Source of the DNA: Paenibacillus cremeus
GTDB taxonomy: Bacteria; Bacillota; Bacilli; Paenibacillales; NBRC-103111
Direction: 5' to 3'
DNA length: 48,998 nucleotides
Assembly: GCF_007786445.1 (NCBI RefSeq)
Contig: NZ_VNJI01000056.1
Location: 1-48,998, forward strand
Below the pieces are notes generated by a model that saw only the letters and a program-made list of their open reading frames with translations, did not search any database and was not told the origin of the DNA. Shown here in pieces: positions 39,832 through 48,074 of this stretch. Positions within the stretch are counted from its first letter, which is position 1. Each line of letters opens with the position of its first letter. A program made the position numbers and the translations under genes.

Positions 39832-41604
39832 ATGAAGCAAACGATCGGATTTTTGAACCGGGTGCTGTTGATCTGCCTGCTCTGCACCATGGCCTTTCCT
39901 GGGAAAAGCGCTACGGTCGCAGCGGCTGCAGCAGAGGCACCGGTTTATGGTCTGACACTTAGCACTCCACAGATGTCCGTCGGCGGTGACGTTGTGGCTT
40001 CGGTATATGGTACGAATGTGTCGGACGTGTTTGGCTACGAAGTGGTGGTCGCTTATGACACCGATCGCCTTGCGTTCAAGGGAGCGGGGAGCCTGTTCCC
40101 AGGGGCTGCCGCGGGCTTTACGGTTTCCCCGATCTTATCGGGAAACCAAGTCACGATCGCGTTTACCAAAATCGGGCAAGGCAGCGGGGAGAGCGGCAAC
40201 CTAAGCTTGAACTCACTCACGTTTACGGCTAAGCAGGCTGGAACAGCCGCGATCACGCTGTTGTCGGTGAAGGTAATTAATTCGAAGTCGGAAGCAGCTT
40301 TATGGCAGGGCCAGAGCGCCGCTTCGGTGACGATCAGTGACAGCAGCGGAGGGGGAGGCGGAGGAGGCAGCCCGGCCAGCTCCAATGGATCGCCGGTAGC
40401 CGACGCTACGAAGCTGGATATGACTACCGATGCCAAAGTAACCCAAGAGAAGACTGAAGGCGGCCAACCGGTCACGAAGGTGGCGGTGGATGGAGACAAG
40501 CTCCGTAAAGCACTGGCGGCGGTTGTTGGCCAGTCTGCCTCTGGCATCGTTACACTGGAGGTGCAGAGTGGCGACCCGGTCGTCCGAGTCGAGCTGCCGG
40601 TGAGTGCGGTAGCCGATGCGGCGGGCCAGCAGGCGAATGCGATCATCCAGATCAAGCAAGAGAACGTGACCTATCATTTGCCGGTCAGCGTACTTAAGGG
40701 CTTATCCCAAAATGGCGTCGTCTCCGTCATTATTGCAAAGGTATCGGGCGAAGCCAGCCAAGCCGTTCTATCGGAAACGCAAAAGGCCGGGTCGCAATCA
40801 CTGACGAGCCCGATCGATTTCAGCGTCGAGCTGAATGGCCGGTCTGTGACCGATTTTAACGGGGCGTATGTAGACCGCACACTAAGCGTCAGCAGTACGG
40901 TAGACCCTAACCAGGTGACGGCGGTTTGGGTCGATGAGAACAACACGCTTCGCTTTATCCCGTCCGTGATTGCCAACAACGGCAGCAGGGCGGTCATTAC
41001 GATTCACTCGCCGCACAACAGCATTTACACGGTCGTCCAAACGAAGCCTCCGGTCTTTGCCGACCTTCAGCACCATTGGGCTCAAGGGGACGTGGAGCTG
41101 CTCGCTCATAAACTGATCGTCAGCGGCGTGAGCGAGAACGCGTTTGCTCCGGATCGTCCGATCACCCGAGCGGAGTTTGCCGCGCTGCTGGTTCGTGCGC
41201 TTGGCTTGGAGGAAATGCCGCAGACGGTCTTCACCGACGTACAGGCGTCGGATTGGTTCGCCGGAGCAGTAGGTACCGCGCGGAAAGCGGGACTGGTCAG
41301 CGGCTACGAGGATCAATCGTTTAGACCGAACGACCCGATCACGCGGGAGCAAATGGTCACGATGATCGTCCGGGCGCTGAAGGCCGGTGGCCAAGAGGCT
41401 CAGGGTAGCGGTGCGAGCCTGAGCGGCTTCAGCGACCGGGCCGAGATTGCGGACTGGGCGCAGGACGCGGCAGCTAAGTCGATCTCTGCCGGCATCGTGC
41501 AGGGAACGAGCGGCACGACCTTCTCCGCGAAGCAGCAGGCAACCAGAGCGGAGAGTGCCGTGATGCTGAAGCGGACGCTGCAGGTTTTGAAGTTTATTAA
41601 CTAA
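39832..41604 (+). CDS. Cohesin-bearing, SLH-anchored surface protein (mini-scaffoldin)
   Basis: 590 residues. Signal peptide about 1-33; N-terminal cohesin (about 38-170: LSTPQMSVGGDVVASVYGTN, FGYEVVVAYDTDRLAF, SLNSLTFTAKQ); Ser/Gly linker (about 172-188); a domain about 190-400 of a type often found next to SLH modules in Paenibacillus; three SLH modules (about 405-455, 465-515, 525-585) with ITRAE, ITREQ and ATRAE signature ends. SLH domains bind pyruvylated wall polymers, so the cohesin is displayed at the surface. It has no catalytic domain. Directly downstream of the dockerin-bearing pectinase, it is the obvious docking partner. The ribosome site is GAGGATGAAGC. Confidence 0.92.
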   Translation: MKQTIGFLNRVLLICLLCTMAFPGKSATVAAAAAEAPVYGLTLSTPQMSVGGDVVASVYGTNVSDVFGYEVVVAYDTDRLAFKGAGSLFPGAAAGFTVSPILSGNQVTIAFTKIGQGSGESGNLSLNSLTFTAKQAGTAAITLLSVKVINSKSEAALWQGQSAASVTISDSSGGGGGGGSPASSNGSPVADATKLDMTTDAKVTQEKTEGGQPVTKVAVDGDKLRKALAAVVGQSASGIVTLEVQSGDPVVRVELPVSAVADAAGQQANAIIQIKQENVTYHLPVSVLKGLSQNGVVSVIIAKVSGEASQAVLSETQKAGSQSLTSPIDFSVELNGRSVTDFNGAYVDRTLSVSSTVDPNQVTAVWVDENNTLRFIPSVIANNGSRAVITIHSPHNSIYTVVQTKPPVFADLQHHWAQGDVELLAHKLIVSGVSENAFAPDRPITRAEFAALLVRALGLEEMPQTVFTDVQASDWFAGAVGTARKAGLVSGYEDQSFRPNDPITREQMVTMIVRALKAGGQEAQGSGASLSGFSDRAEIADWAQDAAAKSISAGIVQGTSGTTFSAKQQATRAESAVMLKRTLQVLKFIN

Positions 41605-41701
41605 ACGAAATGAGCGCGAAGGCATCGTATGAAGAGGGGGAAGAGTGGGGCGAACGTCTCCAGATTGCTGGCGCAAATCAATAAGTAAAAGCTTGAATGA
41701 A

Positions 41702-41730
41702 GGGGCCTGGGGAATGACAGGCTCCTTTTT
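41702..41730 (+). terminator. Terminator of the pectinase-anchor pair
   Basis: GGGGCCTG (41702-41709) pairs with CAGGCTCC (41718-41725), followed by five T. Confidence 0.85.
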
Positions 41731-41766
41731 ATGCGATTTTAGCGGAGGAGAGATGAAATTGGCACC

Positions 41767-41795
41767 TTGTCAGAATGAGCGAGTCGTGAGATAAT
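41767..41795 (+). promoter_or_regulatory. Sigma-A promoter of the LacI-family gene
   Basis: -35 TTGTCA (41767-41772), 17-base spacer, -10 GATAAT (41790-41795). Each box matches five of six consensus bases. Confidence 0.6.
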
Positions 41796-41808
41796 GTACG
41801 CGTGTACA
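41795..41808. promoter_or_regulatory. Candidate autoregulatory operator
   Basis: TGTAC-GCGT-GTACA, a 5-bp inverted repeat directly at the expected transcription start and with the CG-centred symmetry typical of LacI-family sites. It is suitable for repression by the gene's own product. Confidence 0.4.
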
Positions 41809-41890
41809 TTTGGGAAAAGGTTACATCATGTTGATCATTTACGCTGTAAATTACTCTTTTGCAGAACAACATAGCAGGAGGTGGCAAGCT

Positions 41891-42973
41891 ATCGTCACTC
41901 GAAAGGAAGTAGCGGAGCTAGCGGGGGTATCCGAGGCGACGGTTTCGCGCGTATTCAACGGCATTGGCCCGATGAAGGCGGAAACCAAGCAGCGGGTGCT
42001 GGAGGCAGCCAAGAAATTAAACTATCATCCCAATGCGATCGCTCAAAGCTTCGCCCGCCGCCGCAGCGGTAATCTGGGCGTCGTGCTTCCTTATGTTCCG
42101 AAGGTGCATATCTTCTCGACCTATTATTTTTCGGAAGTGTTAAGCGGCATTGGGGAGCAGGTGAAGCAGTCGGGCTACGATATGCTGCTGATGTTTCGAA
42201 CGCCAGGTGAAGAAAGCGATTACAGCAATATTTTTCGTTCGCAAAAGGTGGATGCCTGCGTCATTCTAGGCGCGACGGATACGCCGGGGGAACGCTCGGA
42301 GCTGCGCAAGCTGGAGGAAGCGGGACAGCCGTTCTGCTTGATCAATCAGCATTTTAGCGGCGAGCACTTTCAAGAGGTGGACGCGGATCACGTGGGAGGC
42401 AGCTACAGTGCGGTGAAGCATTTGCTGGATCAGGGGTACCGCCGCATTGGGTTCTTGAACGGCTCGCCGGAGTATTCTAACAGCCGTGACCGGCTCACGG
42501 GCTATGCGAAGGCGCTGACGGAAGCCGGGCTGCTGGACGTGCCGCCATCGGATACCGGGGAGATCAACCCGAGCCGGATCCCGCCGCAATGGTATTACGA
42601 GGGCAATTACAGCCGCACCAGCGGGTACAAGGCCGCTGCCGACATTTACCGGTACCGGAGCGAGATCGAAGCGGTGTTCGCCTCGAACGACCGGATGGCG
42701 ATCGGCTTAATGCAGGGGCTGCGGGAGCACGGCCTTACACCTGGCAAGGACATCGCGATCGTCGGCTATGACGATTCCGATGCGGCGCGGGTCACGAATC
42801 CACCGCTGACCAGTGTGGCGGTGCCATTTTATGAAATGGGCCGTTTGGCCGCCGAGCGAGTTCTGAATCGAGTCATGGGAGTTAGTCCCTCAGCCCAAGC
42901 AAGTGCAGCTGCGGGGCCTCATATACAGCTTAGCACCACACTAATGGTAAGGAAGTCTAGCCGCAGTACTTAA
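41891..42973 (+). CDS. LacI-family transcriptional regulator
   Basis: About 360 residues: an N-terminal LacI HTH (KEVAELAGVSEATVSRVFNG) with the hinge helix that enters the minor groove, then a periplasmic-binding-protein-like sugar domain (GVVLPYV to the end; AIVGYDDSDAA is typical). The likely start is an ATC codon at 41891, nine bases after a perfect AGGAGG; it gives MVTRKEVAELAG, the usual LacI N-terminus. The ATG at 41828 is in frame with AAAAGG seven bases upstream, and would add 21 residues before the HTH, so it remains possible. It precedes the oxidoreductase-ThuA operon by 65 bases and probably controls it. Confidence 0.9.
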   Translation: MVTRKEVAELAGVSEATVSRVFNGIGPMKAETKQRVLEAAKKLNYHPNAIAQSFARRRSGNLGVVLPYVPKVHIFSTYYFSEVLSGIGEQVKQSGYDMLLMFRTPGEESDYSNIFRSQKVDACVILGATDTPGERSELRKLEEAGQPFCLINQHFSGEHFQEVDADHVGGSYSAVKHLLDQGYRRIGFLNGSPEYSNSRDRLTGYAKALTEAGLLDVPPSDTGEINPSRIPPQWYYEGNYSRTSGYKAAADIYRYRSEIEAVFASNDRMAIGLMQGLREHGLTPGKDIAIVGYDDSDAARVTNPPLTSVAVPFYEMGRLAAERVLNRVMGVSPSAQASAAAGPHIQLSTTLMVRKSSRST

Positions 42974-43038
42974 ACATTAGCCAGCTTTCGGTAGGGGCTC
43001 CAACCGCGAGCTGGTCTCAAAAGGGGAGGCAAAGCCGG

Positions 43039-44199
43039 ATGAAGCAAGTTCGTGTAGGGATGATTGGCTATAAGTTTATGGGTAAGGCGCATAGTCACGC
43101 TTACCGCGATGTGCCGATGTTTTTTCCGAAGGTGGCCAGACCGGTCATGAAGGCCATCTGCGGGCGCGATGCGCAAGGGGTTGCGCAAGCTGCGGAGCAG
43201 TTCGGCTGGGAAGGTCAATGCACCGACTGGCGGGAGCTGCTGAAGCGCGACGATATCGATGTGATCGATATTAATGCGCCGAGCGACGCGCACAAGGAGA
43301 TTGCTCTGGCGGCTGCCGCTGCGGGCAAGCATGTGTTCTGCGAGAAGCCGCTGGCGCTGACGCTGGCGGATTCCCGGGAGATGCTGAAGGCCGCGGAAGA
43401 AGCCGGCGTGAAGCATATGGTCGGCTTCAACTATCGGTTCGCTCCGGCGGTGCAGCTGGCGAAGAAGCTGATCGAGGAAGGCCGCCTCGGCCAAATTTAT
43501 CACTTCCGTGCCTGGTTCCTGCAGGACTGGATCGTCGATCCCGATTTCCCGCTCGTCTGGCGCTTGCAGAAGGAAATTGCAGGCTCTGGCTCTCATGGCG
43601 ACTTAGGCGCGCATTTAATCGATCTGGCGCATTTCCTGGTTGGCGATCTGACTGAGGTGATCGGGATGAGCGACACGTTCATCAAGGAGCGTCCATTGCC
43701 GACCTCCATGACAGGGCTCAGCGCCAAGGGCAGCAAGGATGCGCCGAAGGGTGCCGTAACCGTCGATGATGCGACGCTGTTTCTCGCTCGCTTCGCTAGT
43801 GGCGCACTGGGCAGCTTCGAGGCCACGCGCTTCGCGCCGGGACATCGCTGCACGAATTCGTTTGAGATCAACGGCAGCAAGGGCAGCGTGAAGTTCGACT
43901 TCGAGCGGATGAACGAGCTGCAGGTGTATTTTACGGACGATGCGGACGATGTGCAGGGCTTCCGCCGCGTGCTGGCGACAGATCCTTCGCATGCTTACGC
44001 TGAGGCTTGGTGGCCGCCGGGTCATACGATCGGCTACGAGCATACGTTCATCCACGAGATCGTGGAGCTGATGCAGGCGATCGGCGAGGACCGCCAGCCG
44101 GTTCCGAACTTTGTGGACGGAGTGAAATGCCAGCAGGTGCTGGAGGCCGTCGAGCTGTCGATTGCGGAGCGCCGCTGGGTGCAGGTCGAAGAGCTGTAA
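43039..44199 (+). CDS. Gfo/Idh/MocA family sugar oxidoreductase 1
   Basis: 386-residue NAD(P)-dependent oxidoreductase. The N-terminal Rossmann fold has GMIGYKFMGKAHSHAY, an unusual form of the GxGxxG loop with Tyr-Lys-Phe in place of the usual Gly-x-Gly, followed by EKPLALT with the catalytic Lys. The C-terminal domain carries the substrate-binding GDLGAHLIDLAHF with the conserved Asp-x3-His pair. Members oxidise hydroxyls of cyclic sugars such as inositol or make 3-keto sugars. The ribosome site is AGGGGAGG. First structural gene after the LacI regulator. Confidence 0.88.
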   Translation: MKQVRVGMIGYKFMGKAHSHAYRDVPMFFPKVARPVMKAICGRDAQGVAQAAEQFGWEGQCTDWRELLKRDDIDVIDINAPSDAHKEIALAAAAAGKHVFCEKPLALTLADSREMLKAAEEAGVKHMVGFNYRFAPAVQLAKKLIEEGRLGQIYHFRAWFLQDWIVDPDFPLVWRLQKEIAGSGSHGDLGAHLIDLAHFLVGDLTEVIGMSDTFIKERPLPTSMTGLSAKGSKDAPKGAVTVDDATLFLARFASGALGSFEATRFAPGHRCTNSFEINGSKGSVKFDFERMNELQVYFTDDADDVQGFRRVLATDPSHAYAEAWWPPGHTIGYEHTFIHEIVELMQAIGEDRQPVPNFVDGVKCQQVLEAVELSIAERRWVQVEEL

Positions 44200-44225
44200 A
44201 CTTGAACACGGGGAGAGATTAATCG

Positions 44226-44948
44226 ATGAAAAAAGCATTGATCGTATGGGGCGGTTGGCTCGGACATGAGCCGCAGGAAGTTGCCGAAATTTTCCGTCAG
44301 GTGCTAACGGCGGATGGCTATGAGGTGGAGGTATCCGACACGCTGGAGTCGTTCAGTGATGTGGAGAAGCTGAAGGCGCTTGATCTAATCGTACCGGTAT
44401 GGACCATGGGCGAGATTTCCAAGGAATGGGCCAAAAATGTATCCATCGCCGTTCAAAGCGGCGTAGGCCTTGCGGGCTGCCACGGCGGCATGTGCGACTC
44501 GTTCCGTAATAATGTGGATTGGCAGTTTATGTGCGGCGGCCAGTGGGTAGCTCATCCGGGCAATGACGGGGTCGAGTACAAAGTTGAAATCAAGAACAGC
44601 TCCAGCACGCTGCTGGAAGGCATTGAGGATTTTGATGTGAAAAGCGAGCAGTACTACCTGCACGTCGATCCGGCCGTAGAAGTGCTGGCGACGACGCGGT
44701 TCCCGACGGTGGAAGGTCCGCATTCCTTGAATAAAGCGGTGGATATGCCGGTCGTTTGGACAAAGCGCTGGGGCGTAGGTCGCGTCTATTACTGCTCCTT
44801 GGGGCATAAGGCAAACATCGTCGAGATGCCGCCAGTGAAGGAAATCATGCGCCGAGGCTTCCACTGGGTTGCGGAAGGCAAGGCGAAAGCCGCAGCCGCA
44901 GCCAAGGCTGCAGACGCCGCTTATACCGGCATGGGCGACAGCCGTTAA
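44226..44948 (+). CDS. ThuA domain protein
   Basis: 240 residues of the ThuA family (glutamine-amidotransferase-like fold; named for trehalose utilisation in Sinorhizobium). Typical pieces are VWGGWLGHEP, GVGLAGCHGGMCDSFR, QFMCGGQWVAHPG, SEQYYLHVDP and VVWTKRWGVGRVYYCSLGH. Proteins of this family work with Gfo/Idh/MocA dehydrogenases in conversion of disaccharides through 3-keto derivatives. It ends in an Ala/Lys-rich tail. It lies 26 bases after oxidoreductase 1 with GGGGAGAG before its ATG. Confidence 0.9.
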   Translation: MKKALIVWGGWLGHEPQEVAEIFRQVLTADGYEVEVSDTLESFSDVEKLKALDLIVPVWTMGEISKEWAKNVSIAVQSGVGLAGCHGGMCDSFRNNVDWQFMCGGQWVAHPGNDGVEYKVEIKNSSSTLLEGIEDFDVKSEQYYLHVDPAVEVLATTRFPTVEGPHSLNKAVDMPVVWTKRWGVGRVYYCSLGHKANIVEMPPVKEIMRRGFHWVAEGKAKAAAAAKAADAAYTGMGDSR

Positions 44949-44985
44949 TTTCTCATTTTAACCAATTGGAGAGGAACTTGAACTC

Positions 44986-46089
44986 ATGAAAAAGATCAGA
45001 GTAGGGATTGTCGGCTGCGGCAAAATCAGCGCCATCTATTTCAAAAATCTAAACAGCTTCCCGGCCATTGAGGTAGCGGCTTGCGCCGATCTGGACCTGA
45101 CTCGTGCGGCAGCTAGCGCGGAAGAGCATGGCGTGCCTAAGGCTTGCTCCGTTCCCGAGCTGCTTGCGGATCCTGACATTGACATCGTCCTCAATCTGAC
45201 GATTCCAGCCGCCCATGCAAGCGTTTGCTTGCAAGCGATTGAAGCCGGCAAGCACGTCTATGTGGAGAAGCCGCTGGCGGTGACACGCGAGGAGGGTCAG
45301 GCGATTCTGGCCGCAGCCCGCGAGCGTGGGGTGCTGGTCGGCAGCGCGCCGGATACGTTCCTGGGCGGCGGCATTCAAACCTGCATCAAGCTGATCGAAG
45401 ACGGCTGGATCGGAACGCCGGTCGCCGCAACCGCCTTTATGATGGGCCGGGGGCATGAGCACTGGCATCCGGATCCGGAGTTTTATTATGCCAAAGGCGG
45501 CGGTCCGATGTTCGACATGGGGCCGTACTATTTGACCGCGCTGGTCGCAATCCTGGGGCCGATCAAGCGGATCACCGGCTCGACCAAGGTGACCTTCCCT
45601 GAGCGGACGATCACAAGCGAGAAGAAATTCGGCCAAACCATTCAAGTAGATACCCCGACGCATGTGGCCGGCATCATGGACTTCCATAACGGAGCGATCG
45701 GGACGATCATCACTTCGTTTGACATTTTCGGCGGCGCACAGCTTCCGCGTATCGAGGTTTACGGCAGTCTCGGAACGTTAAGCGTCCCAGATCCGAACAC
45801 ATTCGGCGGCCCGGTGCTGTTGAAACGTCATGATTCGAAAGAATGGAAGGAAATCCCACTGACCCATGGCTATGCCGAGAACAGCCGTGGCTTGGGCGTG
45901 CTGGATATGGCGTATGCGATCCGGAATGAGCGCATCAACCGGGCGAATGGAGAGCTCGCGTATCACGTGCTGGAGGCGATGCATGCGTTCCACGATTCGT
46001 CGGACGAAGGCCGCCACTATGTCATGAAGAGCAGCTGCGAACGACCGGCGCCATTCCCGCAAGGATTGGTTCGAGGCGTATTGGACTAA
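44986..46089 (+). CDS. Gfo/Idh/MocA family sugar oxidoreductase 2
   Basis: 367 residues. GIVGCGKISAIYFKNL holds the standard GxGxxS/A nucleotide loop; VEKPLAV has the catalytic Lys, and GGGPMFDMGPYYLTAL holds the substrate-side Asp-x3-Tyr. It differs from the first oxidoreductase, so the two probably act on different steps, for instance oxidation of a disaccharide and reduction of the released keto-sugar. The ribosome site is GGAGAGG, and the gap to thuA is 37 bases. Last gene of the operon. Confidence 0.9.
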   Translation: MKKIRVGIVGCGKISAIYFKNLNSFPAIEVAACADLDLTRAAASAEEHGVPKACSVPELLADPDIDIVLNLTIPAAHASVCLQAIEAGKHVYVEKPLAVTREEGQAILAAARERGVLVGSAPDTFLGGGIQTCIKLIEDGWIGTPVAATAFMMGRGHEHWHPDPEFYYAKGGGPMFDMGPYYLTALVAILGPIKRITGSTKVTFPERTITSEKKFGQTIQVDTPTHVAGIMDFHNGAIGTIITSFDIFGGAQLPRIEVYGSLGTLSVPDPNTFGGPVLLKRHDSKEWKEIPLTHGYAENSRGLGVLDMAYAIRNERINRANGELAYHVLEAMHAFHDSSDEGRHYVMKSSCERPAPFPQGLVRGVLD

Positions 46090-46118
46090 TCGAATTCATT
46101 ATTCATAATGTAGGAGAG

Positions 46119-46154
46119 CGCGGAAGACGGCTGCACGTCTTCCGCGTTTTTTTT
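46119..46154 (+). terminator. Terminator of the oxidoreductase-ThuA operon
   Basis: Perfect 11-bp stem CGCGGAAGACG / CGTCTTCCGCG with loop GCTGCA, followed by eight T. Confidence 0.93.
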
Positions 46155-46160
46155 GCTGCA

Positions 46161-46204
46161 TAAAAAAAGGCCTGTCCCAAGTACTGAACACCTTGGGAGC
46201 AGGC
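46161..46204 (-). terminator. Terminator of sspI
   Basis: On the minus strand, GCCTG-C-TCCCAAG pairs with CTTGGGA-CAGGC, followed by CTTTTTTT. It lies directly next to the plus-strand terminator of the convergent operon. Confidence 0.88.
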
Positions 46205-46224
46205 TTCTGGAATGCTTCGCTGAA

Positions 46225-46428
46225 TCAAGCCAAATGTTCTTTGAGCGTGGAGACCATTTGATTTTGAAGGCCGGCCTCGCTGTTTTTCCAAATGATTTCG
46301 AACAGGACGCCTAAGCCGGGCAGCACCCGTTCTTCTCCATCGATGGAATCCTGAATTACACCTTGGAGCTCCTCATTGTCTTTATCCTGCATACGCTGGA
46401 TGATGGCTTGTCTTAAGTTTAAATTCAT
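46225..46428 (-). CDS. sspI: Small acid-soluble spore protein I
   Basis: 67-residue minor spore core protein made in the forespore. MNLNLRQAIIQRM and the strongly conserved LPGLGVLFEIIWKNS identify the SspI family. The ATG at 46428 follows GAGGA by eight bases; the in-frame extension to 46452 is rejected. In Bacillus, sspI lies beside the rRNA methylase ysgA, as here. No clear sigma-G promoter could be fixed upstream. Confidence 0.93.
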   Translation of the reverse strand: MNLNLRQAIIQRMQDKDNEELQGVIQDSIDGEERVLPGLGVLFEIIWKNSEAGLQNQMVSTLKEHLA

Positions 46429-46523
46429 CGAAGGTTCCTCGCTTCTTATCAATTCTGCTTGCTTGGGGCGCTATAGCACACTCCCCTTAATATGCTCCGA
46501 GGGGCGATTTTTCATGCTTATTT

Positions 46524-46552
46524 TTGGTACCTGGAGGAGGATTTGTTATAAT
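46524..46552 (+). promoter_or_regulatory. Promoter of ysgA
   Basis: -35 TTGGTA (46524-46529), 17-base spacer and perfect -10 TATAAT (46547-46552), with a TG at the extended -10 position. Confidence 0.65.
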
Positions 46553-46594
46553 GAGGGGGAAACGCGTTAACGGGATAAGGAGAACCAACGATAC

Positions 46595-47419
46595 ATGGAA
46601 AAGCAGGGCAGAGGAACGATGGATTCGAATTTTATTAGCTCGGTACACAATGAGCGGGTCAAGCAGTGGACGCAGCTGCTCGACCGCAAAGGACGGGACA
46701 AGCAAGGACGCTTCCTGATCGAGGGCGTGCATCTCGTGCAGGAGGCGCTCGGATCGGACATTCCGCCGGACGTGCTCGTCTTTTCGGCGGAGCGCCGTGA
46801 CGCGGTCGCGGGCTTGCTGCGGGAGGCGGAGACGCGCGGGCTGGAATGCGTGGCGGTGACGGAGGCGGTGCTGGCCAAGTGCACCGACACGGAGACGCCG
46901 CAGCCGGTGTTCGCGGTGGTGCCCAAGCTGCCTTGGCGGGCGGCGGATCTGCTTGCGGCGAGCGAGAAGGCCGGGCTGGTCGCCGTCATCGACGGCATCC
47001 AGGACCCGGGCAACCTCGGCACGATCATCCGCAGCGCCGATGCGGTAGGGGCGTCCGGCGTGCTGCTCGGCAAGGGCACCGTCGATTTGTACAATCCGAA
47101 GACGGTGCGCTCGACGATGGGGTCGCTGTTTCATTTGCCCATTGTGCAGGGCGACTTGACCGAGTGGCTGCCCCAAGCCGCGGAACGCGGGGTACGGATC
47201 GTCTCGACGCGACTGGAGAATGCGGTGAGCATCTACGCGTACGATTTCCGCCAGCCGACGTGGTTTGTGATCGGCAACGAGGGGCAAGGCGTCTCTGCTG
47301 CCGTACAGGCGCTGGCCGGAGATCATGTTCAGATCCCGATGCAGGGCCGGGCGGAATCGCTCAATGCTGCGATGGCCGCCACCATTGTGCTGTTCGAGGC
47401 GATGCGGCAACGGGGCTAA
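46595..47419 (+). CDS. ysgA: TrmH/SpoU-family RNA 2'-O-methyltransferase
   Basis: 274 residues. N-terminal substrate domain (about 1-110, HNERVKQWTQLLDRKGR and GRFLIEGVHLVQEAL), then the knotted SPOUT domain with motif 1 DPGNLGTIIRSADA, motif 2 VIGNEGQGVS and motif 3 MQGRAESLNAAMAATI. It methylates a ribose in rRNA, using S-adenosylmethionine. AAGGAG lies 12 bases before the ATG. In B. subtilis ysgA is followed by pheS-pheT; here those genes are missing and an rrn operon follows. Confidence 0.93.
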   Translation: MEKQGRGTMDSNFISSVHNERVKQWTQLLDRKGRDKQGRFLIEGVHLVQEALGSDIPPDVLVFSAERRDAVAGLLREAETRGLECVAVTEAVLAKCTDTETPQPVFAVVPKLPWRAADLLAASEKAGLVAVIDGIQDPGNLGTIIRSADAVGASGVLLGKGTVDLYNPKTVRSTMGSLFHLPIVQGDLTEWLPQAAERGVRIVSTRLENAVSIYAYDFRQPTWFVIGNEGQGVSAAVQALAGDHVQIPMQGRAESLNAAMAATIVLFEAMRQRG

Positions 47420-47449
47420 ATTGTAACTTAGATTTCGAAGAAGAATCAT

Positions 47450-47487
47450 TCCCGATGAGTCAACCACCTTGATTATCGGGATTTTTT
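47450..47487 (+). terminator. Terminator of ysgA
   Basis: TCCCGAT (47450-47456) pairs with ATCGGGA (47475-47481), with inner TCAA/TTGA, followed by six T. Confidence 0.85.
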
Positions 47488-47548
47488 ATTCGCACCCAAC
47501 TCCCCAGCCTAGCGTCTATATTGGTTTCTGCAATGGAAGCTCTCAAAC

Positions 47549-48043
47549 TCATTTAAGCCTTGTAATTGGGACATGAAAAGTAATGATGAGAAACAAAGAA
47601 AATGTTAATGAGATTAAATATGCTAACAAAGGTCTTGATTCGTGAATCAGTAAAGTTGAAAACATGATGGAGTCAAACAGAACGCTCACCATATATTCCA
47701 GTTGTGATCGTAGCTAAACCATTTTAACCAAACAAGTAACCCTTCAAAAGAGATATAAATAGTAACAAAAAGAAAGATCCATACTATCCTTCTTTTAACG
47801 CCATTAGGCTTGTTAGACAAGAACAACAAAACAGTTGGAGGAAAAACAGTGAGATCAAAAAAAATATCCGTCACGGTATCATTAGGCAATAAAAATGAAG
47901 GATTAAATCTCCATAATGTATAGTCGTAACAAATAAATTCATAGAAATAAAAAAAGAATGGTATGTAAGTATTTTTTCCAATTTCTCCAATCGCTCCAAC
48001 GTAAAGAAGCGAATACCCAAGCAATTGAGTTGAAAATGATCAT
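47549..48043 (-). pseudogene. CBO0543-family membrane protein, two frameshifts
   Basis: Three frames on the minus strand together give one protein of about 165 residues. From the ATG at 48043: MIIFNSIAWVFASLRW then SDWRNWKKYLHTILFLF. It shifts at a run of seven A/T (47949-47955) into YEFICYDYTLWRFNP and on to DHNWNIW. A TGA at 47686-47688 interrupts; a one-base shift continues as SVLFDSIMFSTLLIHESRP to a stop at 47549. The WRNWKKY, LWRFNP and NWNIWW motifs and several membrane helices are those of the CBO0543 family, of unknown function. Either a decayed gene or two sequencing errors; the first shift lies in a homopolymer. Low GC compared with the neighbours. Confidence 0.7.
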
Positions 48044-48074
48044 AAAATCCCTCTTTGCTTCACGAGCAATCTCT

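Noticed and set aside
47686..48024. Intact 112-residue membrane protein on the minus strand
   Set aside because: It is only the middle frame of a longer CBO0543-type gene; conserved parts continue in other frames on both sides, and its first residues are out of frame with the family.
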